Assembly: GCA_028706295.1 (NCBI GenBank)
Contig: JAQWBQ010000026.1
Span: forward strand, 1 to 43,187
Length of the DNA: 43,187 nucleotides
Direction: 5' to 3'
Origin: Bacteroidales bacterium
GTDB taxonomy: Bacteria; Bacteroidota; Bacteroidia; Bacteroidales; FEN-979
This document shows, in pieces, positions 30,715-39,549 of the stretch (position 1 is the first letter of the stretch; each line of letters begins with the position of its first letter). A program made the translations under genes and the position numbers. The notes under the pieces are model-generated. The model did no database searches, was not told where the DNA came from, and saw only the letters and a list, made by a program, of their open reading frames with translations.

Positions 30715-32355
30715 TTACTGTTGTTTAAGTCTGTTTATAATGTTTAATACCCTCGTTTCCTCATCGATCGGTTCCCCGGTTGAGGGATGGATCGCGTACC
30801 ATGCTCCATTTATCAGGCCCGTAATAATATCCCCGCACAGATGAGGATTCCCTTTAAAATGAGGAGTATCAAGAAACCCTTCCCTGATGGCTGATGTTAT
30901 GACAGAGGGTTCAGACTTAGGATCATCAAAGTCAGCCCCCAAATAACTCAATGATTCAATCAGAACTTTTGCCTCATCAATAAGTTCAGATTTCCGGGAA
31001 ATGATATTATCATCCGACCATACATCTGGCAAACCATTCAAACCATTCTGTATGACTCCACGAACGATCTGGCAACTTTCAATCAGTTCTCCCGGAAATG
31101 TGGCATGATCCCCTTCACTGAATCCGACTACATGAAGTATATGGGGCTTCATTGACAGACTTATCATTGCGGAAGCAGCCAGTTGCCCCTTTGCAATAGA
31201 CGGCACAGTTGAAAAATGGGCGATCCCTGCCCGCACTTCCCGGAAAACGGTAAACGAATCATCTTCAAGTTCACTGATCATCTCAAGCTTTGCAGCCATT
31301 TTTGCAAGGTCCATTGAGGGATTTGTTCCGGGTGGGGTATTGAACATGAATTGGGCAACATAATTCCGTACTCCCATCTTCTTTGCATTGTAAGCAGCAA
31401 GGTAGGCCATGGCCACCGCCAACGAATCATGCGCGTCTCGGAGACTCCACTGATGTGATTCATTCACCTCAACGGGAATGCTCTTGGACGCATACCATTG
31501 CATGACACGTTGATTTTCGAAAATGGCTTCCTTTAGAGTGCGGTTTGAACGTCCGTCTAGGACGCTGTACCAGCAGAGAGGTATTGCGCCCCAGGCATTA
31601 TGTATCGTTTTAACGCTCATTTCAGCCCATTTCAGCAAATCGCGTGTCCCTGCATAACAACGCATCAAGGGATAATTTCCGCACCTTGATGCCTCGTACA
31701 GTGCTGCCATATCCTTACTACAGCGTACAGGCACTCCTCCTGCCCCTGATTGATTGGGATCCATTTCTTTAGGTCTGAAGAAATGTTCCTGGGCATTCTG
31801 ATCCGGACCGATAGAAATAACATCCAGTACTCCTGAAAGTGCAATCTCCTTTATTCCTTTCAGGGTCTCCTCCATGGTCGGCCTCCCGAAATGATGCCTT
31901 AGGATAGGATAAGGGTAATTTTCCCTGATCCTGCTTAATAAATCAGAAGCATATCTTGTTTTAGCAGAACCGGCCAACCTCCCTCGGAGGTACGATTGAA
32001 TTTCGGAAAGGGATTCCGATCCGTCAAAAGACCGCTCGAAAAGGTTGCATTTCCTGGCTATAGCTGCAACCGGAGGGGTTCCGCCAAAAATCAACCTTGA
32101 CTTCGAAAGATTATTTGCTTTAAGTGCTTTGTCAAGTTCATCAAACAATGTACTTGCAACTTCAGGCGTCAGACGATAACTGATGGCCGTTATTTCTGGT
32201 TTTTCACGAATAATAGCATCTACAATGCGGCTGATGGAAACTGCCGGTCCAAGTAAAATCGAGTAATAACCTTCAGCTTCAGCAATTTTCAAAAAATGAT
32301 AGAGTCCGCCAACATGAACGCAGGTACCCATCGCCGCTCCCAATATTTTTTTCAT
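30715..32355 (-). CDS. Fused B12-binding / glutamate-mutase-epsilon-like protein
   Basis: 546 aa from the ATG at 32355; an upstream TTG would overlap the previous gene. Residues 1 to about 135 look like a cobalamin-binding domain: GTCVHVGG at 10-17 in the place of the DxHxxG motif, with His14 kept (the lower cobalt ligand) and Cys12 in place of Asp; further SYRLT and FGGTPP loops fit SxL and GG motifs. The remainder resembles the epsilon (MutE/GlmE) barrel of glutamate (methylaspartate) mutase: GGVPVRCSKDMAALYEA, PLMRCYAGTRDLL, NNAW-like HNAWGAIPL, PVEVNESHQWSLRDAHDS, and FMFNTPPGTNPSMDLAK. In glutamate mutase the two parts are separate proteins, so this is a fusion. It probably rearranges an amino-acid skeleton using adenosylcobalamin; substrate unknown. 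Confidence 0.8.
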   Translation of the reverse strand: MKKILGAAMGTCVHVGGLYHFLKIAEAEGYYSILLGPAVSISRIVDAIIREKPEITAISYRLTPEVASTLFDELDKALKANNLSKSRLIFGGTPPVAAIARKCNLFERSFDGSESLSEIQSYLRGRLAGSAKTRYASDLLSRIRENYPYPILRHHFGRPTMEETLKGIKEIALSGVLDVISIGPDQNAQEHFFRPKEMDPNQSGAGGVPVRCSKDMAALYEASRCGNYPLMRCYAGTRDLLKWAEMSVKTIHNAWGAIPLCWYSVLDGRSNRTLKEAIFENQRVMQWYASKSIPVEVNESHQWSLRDAHDSLAVAMAYLAAYNAKKMGVRNYVAQFMFNTPPGTNPSMDLAKMAAKLEMISELEDDSFTVFREVRAGIAHFSTVPSIAKGQLAASAMISLSMKPHILHVVGFSEGDHATFPGELIESCQIVRGVIQNGLNGLPDVWSDDNIISRKSELIDEAKVLIESLSYLGADFDDPKSEPSVITSAIREGFLDTPHFKGNPHLCGDIITGLINGAWYAIHPSTGEPIDEETRVLNIINRLKQQ

Positions 32356-32368
32356 TGCGTTACTTTTA

Positions 32369-33490
32369 TCAAGTTGGTATATGTTGTTTCTCCCCAATAG
32401 CGAGAAGCCTCAAATCACGCAGATTCATGCCTGAAATCCCAAGTTTTTCCACGGTTCTCCCTTCAGAAAAGTAATCTTTTTGGTTCAGCAGGGATGCCAG
32501 ATGTATCAATGAATCAATCGTCGGTGTCGGAACACCGAACATTCTGCCAACAGAAGCGATCGGAACAAGACTACAGGGAACATCCTCTTCAAGATACCTC
32601 ATCTTAAGTGTTTTTGGAGCAAGGATCGATGTGTAGCCTGGATTCTTTCGCATCGCTTCATAAAGCGAAGCCCCATGTGTGCCATAGGCCATGTAGAACC
32701 ATTGATGTGCAGATATGGCACGTATTCCAAGCGCTTCGGCAACAAGAATTCGTTCTTTGTCAGTGTTTTCAAGAACCCTTGCAACCGCTTCGGTAGATCC
32801 CTGATGATAAAATTTGAAATCTTCATCATCTTCAATCCATCCCGCATTCAGAATACACAGGGCGGGATGAAAGATACTGCCGATGTTGTCAAAACTGGTT
32901 TTAAAAATATTATCGCCCGGCACAAACTGCGGGTAGAGTTCTCTGAGTTTCTTTATCACCACAGGGATCATGTGTGCCCTGACAGACGCTACCGGAATTG
33001 AGCTTTTTATACCGAAAACATGAGCTTGTCCGGGTCCTATGACACGCGAGGCATATATGAATGTTTGTGCTTCAGAAACTATGACATCGGCCTTTACATC
33101 ATTATGGGTTAATACTTGTTTAAACTCCAGTGCGCCCAATGTCCGGCCGGGATGTAAAACCACGATTTGGCCATCCTGTAAGTACGGAGCCATTTGTTCA
33201 GCAACCCAGCGATGGGCCAAGGCAGGCACAACAACCATTAACAGCTCTGCACCTTTCATGGCTTCCTCCATGTTATTGGTAGCAACAGCAATATTACCGA
33301 AACCGTTGATTTCTCCTTGAACTTCAATACCACCGGTGGATTTCACGCCCCATAACCGCTCTTCTCCCCGATTAAAAAGCTGGACATTGTAACCCATAAT
33401 AGCAAGATGTCCGGCCATGGCCATCCCGCCATGGCCTGCTCCAATAACTGCAATCGGTGGGTGCTGATCCTTTAATGGGTATCTTTCCAT
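32369..33490 (-). CDS. Opine (octopine/nopaline) dehydrogenase-family protein
   Basis: 373 aa. Rossmann motif VIGAGHGGMAMAGHLA at about residues 15-30. The C-terminal octopine/nopaline dehydrogenase domain includes FHPALCILNAGWIE (with the family His), GSTEAVARVLENTDKER, and YGTHGASLYEAMRKNP. Opine dehydrogenases reductively join an amino group and an alpha-keto acid with NAD(P)H, and some make metallophores (staphylopine type). It is the first full-size gene of the operon, 13 bases before the B12-mutase-like gene, with a 31-residue membrane peptide 20 bases upstream. No nicotianamine-synthase-like or transporter genes accompany it except marC, so a staphylopine-type pathway is unlikely. Confidence 0.88.
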   Translation of the reverse strand: MERYPLKDQHPPIAVIGAGHGGMAMAGHLAIMGYNVQLFNRGEERLWGVKSTGGIEVQGEINGFGNIAVATNNMEEAMKGAELLMVVVPALAHRWVAEQMAPYLQDGQIVVLHPGRTLGALEFKQVLTHNDVKADVIVSEAQTFIYASRVIGPGQAHVFGIKSSIPVASVRAHMIPVVIKKLRELYPQFVPGDNIFKTSFDNIGSIFHPALCILNAGWIEDDEDFKFYHQGSTEAVARVLENTDKERILVAEALGIRAISAHQWFYMAYGTHGASLYEAMRKNPGYTSILAPKTLKMRYLEEDVPCSLVPIASVGRMFGVPTPTIDSLIHLASLLNQKDYFSEGRTVEKLGISGMNLRDLRLLAIGEKQHIPT

Positions 33491-33510
33491 TTATTGATTA
33501 TTTCTTTACG

Positions 33511-33606
33511 TTAAAAAAATAGAATTTTTGCCAGGACCAACAATATGATAATCACGACCCAAGATAAAAGATAAATGATCTCTTTAATCCGCTTTGGTTT
33601 TTTCAT
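33511..33606 (-). CDS. 31-residue single-helix membrane peptide
   Basis: ATG to TAA, 31 codons, MKKPKRIKEI followed by IYLLSWVVIIILLVLAKILF, a basic N-terminus and one strongly hydrophobic helix. It lies 20 bases before the opine dehydrogenase gene on the same strand, so it may be the first member of that operon. Composition fits a real small membrane protein (positive-inside) rather than chance, though a short frame in AT-rich DNA can mimic this. No family known to me. Confidence 0.5.
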   Translation of the reverse strand: MKKPKRIKEIIYLLSWVVIIILLVLAKILFF

Positions 33607-33724
33607 ATTTTTACTTTTTATGCGCATTGGCTAAATTATAACAGGAGATGCTGATCCATGATTAGGAATCAATTAAAAATTAATTAGAAATTCTATAGCG
33701 AACGTTTTACCGGGATTTGCAGGT

Positions 33725-33732
33725 TAACTTTG
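33725..33732 (+). promoter_or_regulatory. -7 promoter box for the two-component operon
   Basis: TAACTTTG matches TAnnTTTG and lies 17 bases before the ATG at 33750. It shows that the earlier TTG at 33717 is not the start. Confidence 0.5.
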
Positions 33733-33749
33733 CCAAAACTAAAATCCAA

Positions 33750-34439
33750 ATGAAACAAGGCGTTGTTTTAATCGTTGAAGATGAACAAAGGTTAGCAGAG
33801 GTTCTTAAAAAGCAGTTTGAGAGTGAAGGATTCACCATAGAACTGGCTTATGACGGGTATATTGGTAAGCAAATGATTGAAAGGACCCAATATAACCTGA
33901 TCATTCTGGATATTAATATCCCTCTGATCAATGGGTATGATCTCTGCAAAGAAATCCGCAAATCGAACCATGATGTCCCAATCATTATGTTGACTGCGCT
34001 GGGTACTCCCGACAATAAAATTACCGGTTTCGATGCCGGGGCTGACGACTATGTGTTGAAACCCTTCGAATTCCGTGAATTATTAGCGCGTGTTAACGTT
34101 TTTCTCAGACGCACAGACACCACGCCAAAACAAGAAAAACTTATCCTTGCCGATCTGATAATGGATACGAGCACGATGACCGTTACCAGGACAGGGAAAA
34201 AAATCGATCTGACAGCTAAAGAATACGCACTATTGAAGCTATTTCTCACCAACAAGGGTAAGATATTGCCACGCGAGCATATCATTGAAAAGGTTTGGGG
34301 CATTGACTTTGATCCCGGAACAAATGTCATTGATGTTTATGTGAATTACCTGCGAAAGAAAATCGACAAAGAATATACGCGGAAGCTCATACATACAAAG
34401 TTTGGATTTGGATTTTACTGCAATGAAACTGAAATTTAA
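33750..34439 (+). CDS. OmpR-family response regulator
   Basis: 229 aa from the ATG at 33750. Receiver domain at about 5-120 with VEDE 9-12, phospho-accepting Asp54 in IILDINIPLI, TALG, and the conserved Lys in VLKPFEF. A winged-helix DNA-binding domain follows (about 135-228: MTVTRTGKKIDLTAKEYAL, NKGKILPREHI, DVYVNYLRKKID, KFGFGFYC). The sensor kinase gene begins 3 bases after the stop, so the two form a classical two-component system. Targets unknown. A Bacteroidota -7 box lies just upstream. The neighbouring NhaD remnant, DUF389 and ClC genes are ion-transport related, suggesting but not proving a link with ionic stress. Confidence 0.92.
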   Translation: MKQGVVLIVEDEQRLAEVLKKQFESEGFTIELAYDGYIGKQMIERTQYNLIILDINIPLINGYDLCKEIRKSNHDVPIIMLTALGTPDNKITGFDAGADDYVLKPFEFRELLARVNVFLRRTDTTPKQEKLILADLIMDTSTMTVTRTGKKIDLTAKEYALLKLFLTNKGKILPREHIIEKVWGIDFDPGTNVIDVYVNYLRKKIDKEYTRKLIHTKFGFGFYCNETEI

Positions 34440-34442
34440 ACC

Positions 34443-35828
34443 ATGAATATCAAGATACGGTTGGCCTTCCAGTTCACAATTATCGTTGCAGGAGTATTAT
34501 TGCTGTTTTCAACACTCGTTTACTATTTTACCTATTCTTCTCAAAGAGACAAATTCAGGGACAACCTAAAAAACAGGGCAAAAAATACAGCCATACTGTT
34601 ATTGAATGTTACAGAAGTGGATTCGACACTATTAAAGAAGATTCAACAATCCACTTTTTATTGGCAAAGAGAGGAAATTGTTGTTACAGATTCAGCACTT
34701 CACATGCTCTATAAATTAAACACTGATTATCTGACATCTGAAAACATTAAAAAGAATTCAATAGATAAAGTGATCAATTTTTATCGAATTGCAGAAAAGG
34801 ATGGTGTGCATTACAGGCATACTTTTCATAAAAATAAGTACAGCGTCTTTGTAATGGCATATGACAATACCCGCCGAGAAAAGCTGGCGGATCTCAGGAG
34901 AATACTGATCTGGAGCTCTTTATTCAGTATTTGGGTTGTCGTACTGTTGTCTTATTTTTTCGCAAATAATGCAATAAAACCTATTTCGGATATAATCGCT
35001 CGTGTTAAAAAAATAAATCATTCACATTTGAGTACCAGGCTTGACGAAGGCAATAAAAGAGATGAACTAGCCCAACTTTCAATCACCTTCAATAAAATGC
35101 TCAGCGACCTTGAGATCGCATTTAAAAACCAGGCAGATTTTGTATCAAATGCCTCCCATGAGCTACGAACGCCCTTGTCGATAATGATCAGTGAGTCTGA
35201 ATATGTAATTGGACAAGAGCGACAACCTGAGATATACATAAAGCATATTTCAGGAATTGTGGATGATATTAAAAAACTGAATTCACAACTTAACACCTTG
35301 CTCGAATTAGCTCAGATTAACAAGGAACAGCCAGTACGGTTTGCGGATATACGAATCGACGAAACCATTTTTAATGCGATTCAGATAATTAAGGCCAAAT
35401 ATCCAGGGCGAAAAATCATCCCTCAAATAGATTATCCCGAAAATGAACACGAGTTGCTGATCAACGGAAATTATGGCATGCTCGTCATAGTCTTCAGCAA
35501 TCTCATTGATAATGCCTGCAAATTCTCCAAGGATGTTGTGAATATTATTGTCTCAATCGATGATCGGTTTATTAATGTAATTATTTCGGATAAAGGCATG
35601 GGTATACCCCGGGATGAACTTGATAAAATCTATCAACCCTTTCAAAGAGCTTCAAATGTAAAGTTCATCGGAGGATTTGGAATTGGCCTTTCTTTGGTGG
35701 CAAGGATATTGGAACTTCATAATACAAAGTCAAAGATCTACAGCACGATCAATGAGGGCACCCGATTTGAACTACGGTTTGAGAAAATATGTTCTGAAGT
35801 TAAAACAGCTCAGAACATAAGGATATAA
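34443..35828 (+). CDS. Membrane sensor histidine kinase (partner of OmpR-type regulator)
   Basis: 461 aa. Membrane helices at about 8-30 and 154-174 enclose an extracytoplasmic sensor of about 120 residues with no recognised fold. Next come HAMP (about 175-230), HisKA with His239 in FVSNASHELRTPLS, and an ATPase domain with NLIDNACKFS, SDKGMGIPRDEL, FQRAS and GGFGIGLSLVARI. It autophosphorylates on His and passes phosphate to the adjacent regulator. Its last 19 bases overlap, tail to tail, the NhaD remnant on the other strand, which can cause transcriptional interference. Start ATG at 34443 is directly after the regulator stop. Confidence 0.93.
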   Translation: MNIKIRLAFQFTIIVAGVLLLFSTLVYYFTYSSQRDKFRDNLKNRAKNTAILLLNVTEVDSTLLKKIQQSTFYWQREEIVVTDSALHMLYKLNTDYLTSENIKKNSIDKVINFYRIAEKDGVHYRHTFHKNKYSVFVMAYDNTRREKLADLRRILIWSSLFSIWVVVLLSYFFANNAIKPISDIIARVKKINHSHLSTRLDEGNKRDELAQLSITFNKMLSDLEIAFKNQADFVSNASHELRTPLSIMISESEYVIGQERQPEIYIKHISGIVDDIKKLNSQLNTLLELAQINKEQPVRFADIRIDETIFNAIQIIKAKYPGRKIIPQIDYPENEHELLINGNYGMLVIVFSNLIDNACKFSKDVVNIIVSIDDRFINVIISDKGMGIPRDELDKIYQPFQRASNVKFIGGFGIGLSLVARILELHNTKSKIYSTINEGTRFELRFEKICSEVKTAQNIRI

Positions 35829-36196
35829 GTAAATGCACCTGCCAGGTATCCGGATAAAGCAAGCAACGAGATTCGTCTCAAGAACCAGAAGAATGTTATG
35901 CGTTCCATGCCCATTGCTACCACTCCCGAAGCCGAGCCTATTATCAGGATGCTCCCCCTTGTTGCGTAAGCAAGAAATTCCCAAAAGAAGTGATCTGTCG
36001 GGTAAAGAGTATCGGCCATATGGGTTCCGATGTTTTCTGTCACCTTTTCCTTTTCGGTAGTGAGCACGATGAAAATAGTCCAGGCTAATGAGCCGGCTAC
36101 AAGTGCAGTAGCCGCCTTGTTCACGCGGATTTTATGCTCCATGACAATGGCTAAATATCCTGTAATAAAAACGATGGTTATAAGGATTCCTACCAT
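35810..36196 (-). pseudogene. NhaD-type Na+/H+ antiporter with large internal deletion
   Basis: 128 aa where a complete NhaD antiporter has more than 400. The first half (MVGILITIVFITGYLAIVME, KAATALVAGSLAW) matches an NhaD N-terminus. From LYPTDHFFWEFLAYATRG on it matches the C-terminus (SILIIGSASGVVAMGMERIT, FWFLRRISLLALSGYLAGAF). The junction near residue 63-66 joins the two ends in frame, so about 300 central residues, including the ion-binding helices, are missing. A transport role is impossible; whether the short membrane product has a use is unknown. The gene starts 4 bases after the DUF389 gene ends and overlaps the end of the sensor kinase gene. Confidence 0.75.
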
Positions 36197-36200
36197 AATA

Positions 36201-37547
36201 TTATTTCCCGATAACTATTTTTACTTTATCTCCTCCCACCCGTAAGTTTAACCAGGATTCTAGACGCTGGAGTTCAGATTTACGCATATTCTTGCTGAAT
36301 TTCAGGTAGACCAGGTCCACTGTATCAGGAATTTTACTTTTTGTAGAACTTAATAAAGCTTTAGTGAATGAAACTTCCTCCACCTCTGGGAAAAGCGCCC
36401 GAATTTCATTGAGCATTGTACCTGATAAGTATCCTGATTGATATTTTGTTAATTCCTTTTCAAGCAGGTCAATCTTTTCATCTTTTGACATCAGCGTCTC
36501 TTGGTTCCTTTTGTATAGATCTTCAATGATTTGAGATTTCATGTTGGTGATATCAGAAGTAGTCAACTCTTTCATTCCCTGGGTTACCTTTAGATTTGCG
36601 TTCTGCAGATGATAATCTCCGAGTTTTTTCTTGGCATTTTCCAAAAAGTCGGGGCTGATACCTTTGCCAATATAAACAACTTTGATGGTTGCGGTAGCAG
36701 CATCAATTTTTTTCTCAATAATGGTGCTCCCTTCAAATATCAACTCCCTGCTAATAAACTGGCTTGCATTGGTCTCAAAAACATTCCTGCGAATCATGAA
36801 ATATGCTATAACGACACTTGGCACGAAGGTTATGATGACAATTAACCAGATCCAGAGCTTCATCCTATGCCCTGTGCTTTCATCACGATATTCGTGCCTT
36901 GGGAAATGCAGATATCTGACGATAAGAAAAGTAGCCAGACAAATAAAAACAGAGTTAATGAAGAAAAGATAGATAGCACCCATGAAAAAAAACATATTTC
37001 CAACGGCCAGTCCATAGCCTGCTGTGCACAATGGCGGCATTAAAGCGGTGGCAATCGCAACGCCAGGAATTACGGTTCCTTTTTCCTTGCTTGAAGTAGC
37101 AACGATTCCCGCAAAACCGCCAAACAGTGCAATAATCACGTCGTAAACCGTCGGTGTGGTCCTTGAAAGCAATTCAGAGTGTGCTTCGTTCAACGGTGAC
37201 AGTAGAAAATAAAGTGTTGAGGAGATCAAACTGATTACGATTGCGACCAGAAAATTATAGGCAGATAACCGCATTAACCTGAAGTCATTGATACCTGCTC
37301 CCAGGCCGATTCCCATGATCGGTCCCATCAGGGGCGAAACCAACATGGCCCCGATGATGACGGCAGTCGAGTTGACATTAAGCCCTACTGAAGCAATAAT
37401 GATAGCAAACATCAATACCCAGAGATTGGTGCCTCTGAAATAGATATTCCTTGTAATAGCATCAATAACCTCTCCATATTCCTCTTTATTCTTTTCAAGA
37501 TTAAAACGGTCTTTGAGAAATTTATATGTAACTGTTTTGAAATTCAT
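36201..37547 (-). CDS. DUF389-family membrane protein
   Basis: 448 aa from the ATG at 37547; an ATG at 37601 also exists, but a -7 box lies between the two, favouring the shorter form. Residues about 40-260 carry the DUF389 core with several membrane helices: VLMFAIIIASVGLNVNSTAV, IIGAMLVSPLMGPIMGIGLG, SSKEKGTVIPGVAIATALMP and PPLCTAGYGLAVG. The C-terminal 170 residues are soluble and helical with a coiled-coil section (EKIDLLEKELTKYQ). Family function is unknown. It is divergent from the ClC gene and co-directional with the NhaD remnant 4 bases downstream. Confidence 0.88.
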   Translation of the reverse strand: MNFKTVTYKFLKDRFNLEKNKEEYGEVIDAITRNIYFRGTNLWVLMFAIIIASVGLNVNSTAVIIGAMLVSPLMGPIMGIGLGAGINDFRLMRLSAYNFLVAIVISLISSTLYFLLSPLNEAHSELLSRTTPTVYDVIIALFGGFAGIVATSSKEKGTVIPGVAIATALMPPLCTAGYGLAVGNMFFFMGAIYLFFINSVFICLATFLIVRYLHFPRHEYRDESTGHRMKLWIWLIVIITFVPSVVIAYFMIRRNVFETNASQFISRELIFEGSTIIEKKIDAATATIKVVYIGKGISPDFLENAKKKLGDYHLQNANLKVTQGMKELTTSDITNMKSQIIEDLYKRNQETLMSKDEKIDLLEKELTKYQSGYLSGTMLNEIRALFPEVEEVSFTKALLSSTKSKIPDTVDLVYLKFSKNMRKSELQRLESWLNLRVGGDKVKIVIGK

Positions 37548-37570
37548 ATGATGTAGAATATCGACATCAG

Positions 37571-37578
37571 CAAATTTA
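37571..37578 (-). promoter_or_regulatory. -7 promoter box for the DUF389 gene
   Basis: Minus-strand TAAATTTG matches TAnnTTTG, 23 bases before the ATG at 37547. In AT-rich DNA such matches occur by chance, but position is right. Confidence 0.45.
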
Positions 37579-37638
37579 ATATTTATAGCGATATTAATCA
37601 TTGCAACTGGGAACCCCAGGAAAGATAAAAAGAAACTT

Positions 37639-37646
37639 TATATTTG
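37639..37646 (+). promoter_or_regulatory. -7 promoter box for the ClC gene
   Basis: TATATTTG matches TAnnTTTG and lies 20 bases before the ATG at 37667. It supports this start rather than the TTG at 37601. Confidence 0.5.
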
Positions 37647-37666
37647 GAAACCATTTACAAATCAGG

Positions 37667-39439
37667 ATGTTTATTCAGCAATTGATCAAGAAGCTTAATT
37701 ACCTCAAAGACACGTACCTTGGGGACCGTACATACTTGGTTCTGGCGAGTATCGCTGTTGGAATCGTCTCTGCTTTAGCCGCAGTAATCCTTAAACATTT
37801 TGTCCGGTTCGTTTATTCTATGTCAGACCTGTTATTATCCTGGTCGCATACGAACTATATTTACATAGTATCTCCATTGGTCGGAATTTTGTTGACGCTA
37901 TTGGTCATCAAAATATTTTTCAAAGGAAAACTCGAAAAGGGGCTTGGCAGCATTATCTTTTCTATTGCAAGACGATCGGGAAAAATCGAGGGGTCCAAAA
38001 TGTATTCGCACCTTTTAACAAGTGGTCTGACAATAGGTTTTGGCGGATCCGCAGGTCTTGAAGCTCCCATCGTGATTACGGGTTCGGCCATCGGATCGAA
38101 TATCGGCAGTTTCATGAAATTCGGCAGCAAGGAAAAAATACTTTTGCTTGCATGTGGGGCCGCCTCCGGGATTGCCGCCGTTTTCAACAGTCCGATTGCA
38201 GGTACAATCTTCGCAATTGAGGTTTTATTAGCAGACGTTTCCATTCCTGTTTTTATTCCCTTGCTGATTTCAACAGCGACGGCCACCATTGTATCAAAAT
38301 TTCTTTTGCGTGGTCAATTGTTTTACCTCGTAACAAAAGACTGGTATTTCGATGCGATTCCATATTATGTTTTATTAGGTATTTTATGCGGATTGTTATC
38401 CGTTTACATGACTCGGATGTCCCTTAGTATTGAAGGCTATTTTGAAAAGCGGAAAAGAATTCTGCCAAAAGCCGTCGTTGGTGGAATTGCACTCGGAATA
38501 CTCATTTATATTTTCCCGCCTTTGTTTGGAGAGGGATACCGCACCATTGAGATGCTTTTCGACGGCAATTTTTACGACATTTTAAATAATAGCTTTTTTT
38601 CTTCTTTACCTCTAAAGCCTTACTTTTTACTGACCTTTACCGGGCTTGTGATCTTGCTTAAAATTGTGGCGACCTCCCTGACTCTTGGTGCCGGAGGCAA
38701 TGGAGGAATCTTTGCCCCATCTTTGTTTACCGGCGCCATGGTTGGATTTGGGACTGCCTTTTTATTGAAAACTCTCGGGATCGCAGATCTTCATACCGTG
38801 AATTTTATTGCAGCAGGGATGGCGGGTATAATGGCAGGAGTTGTTCATGCTCCCCTGACAGCCATTTTTTTAATAGCGGAAATAACAGGTGGATACGTAT
38901 TATTCGTTCCATTGATGATTGTTTCCGCCTTATCTTATTTCATAAGCCGTTATTTCGAACCTTATACCATCTACACCAAAAACCTGGCAAGAAAAGGTCA
39001 GTATTCAGTGGATGATAAACTCAGTAACGTATTCAAGCACATATCCGTAGAAGAAGTCATTGAAACTGAATTTATCCCTTTAAATCAAAATGCAACACTT
39101 GGGTCACTAATCGATGCTTTCACACGTAGTAAAAGAAATGTCTTTCCTGTTGTTGATGATGATCAGAAGTTTATTGGAATCATTCCTCTTGAGAGTTTCA
39201 AGGAGCTGATCTTCAGAAATGAACTTTTTGAAACCCTACGACTTGATGACCTTACGATCAAAAATGTTGTCACTATTGAGATAAACGACAGCGTTGATCA
39301 GGCAATGCTGAAATTTGAAGAATCGGGCCTGTACAATATCCCTGTTACCCGCAATAGGAAATATGTTGGGTTTATCTCGCGTGGCAACATTATGTCTTAT
39401 TATAAGAGAATTTTAAAATCATCGTCCTCCTTCTTTTAA
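37667..39439 (+). CDS. ClC-family chloride channel/antiporter with CBS domains
   Basis: 590 aa. The membrane domain spans about residues 20-440 with the ClC signatures GSAGLEAPIVITGSAIGS (gating-type Glu132), ACGAASGIAAVFNSPIAGT, GAGGNGGIFAPSLFTGAMVG and AGMAGIMAGVVHAPLTAI. The C-terminus holds a pair of CBS domains (about 470-590; IPLNQNATLGSLIDAFTRS, RNKYVGFISRG-like end), which bind adenine nucleotides and regulate transport. The gating Glu suggests Cl-/H+ exchange or gated channel activity; distinguishing these needs the second proton-relay Glu. It is divergent from DUF389 with 119 bases between the starts. Confidence 0.92.
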   Translation: MFIQQLIKKLNYLKDTYLGDRTYLVLASIAVGIVSALAAVILKHFVRFVYSMSDLLLSWSHTNYIYIVSPLVGILLTLLVIKIFFKGKLEKGLGSIIFSIARRSGKIEGSKMYSHLLTSGLTIGFGGSAGLEAPIVITGSAIGSNIGSFMKFGSKEKILLLACGAASGIAAVFNSPIAGTIFAIEVLLADVSIPVFIPLLISTATATIVSKFLLRGQLFYLVTKDWYFDAIPYYVLLGILCGLLSVYMTRMSLSIEGYFEKRKRILPKAVVGGIALGILIYIFPPLFGEGYRTIEMLFDGNFYDILNNSFFSSLPLKPYFLLTFTGLVILLKIVATSLTLGAGGNGGIFAPSLFTGAMVGFGTAFLLKTLGIADLHTVNFIAAGMAGIMAGVVHAPLTAIFLIAEITGGYVLFVPLMIVSALSYFISRYFEPYTIYTKNLARKGQYSVDDKLSNVFKHISVEEVIETEFIPLNQNATLGSLIDAFTRSKRNVFPVVDDDQKFIGIIPLESFKELIFRNELFETLRLDDLTIKNVVTIEINDSVDQAMLKFEESGLYNIPVTRNRKYVGFISRGNIMSYYKRILKSSSSFF

Positions 39440-39549
39440 CAATTCACAAGGAATGAATTATTTCCGGAATTTAAATGGTGAATTTTCGCTACCATGAGTT
39501 GTGTCTCTATATCTAAAGATACAATCAGAAAGCAATTCACATCCTGCCT

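Noticed and set aside
32369-33490. Staphylopine-type metallophore synthase
   Set aside because: No nicotianamine-synthase-like gene or dedicated metallophore importer/exporter is present; the partners are a B12 mutase and an AsnB-like protein.
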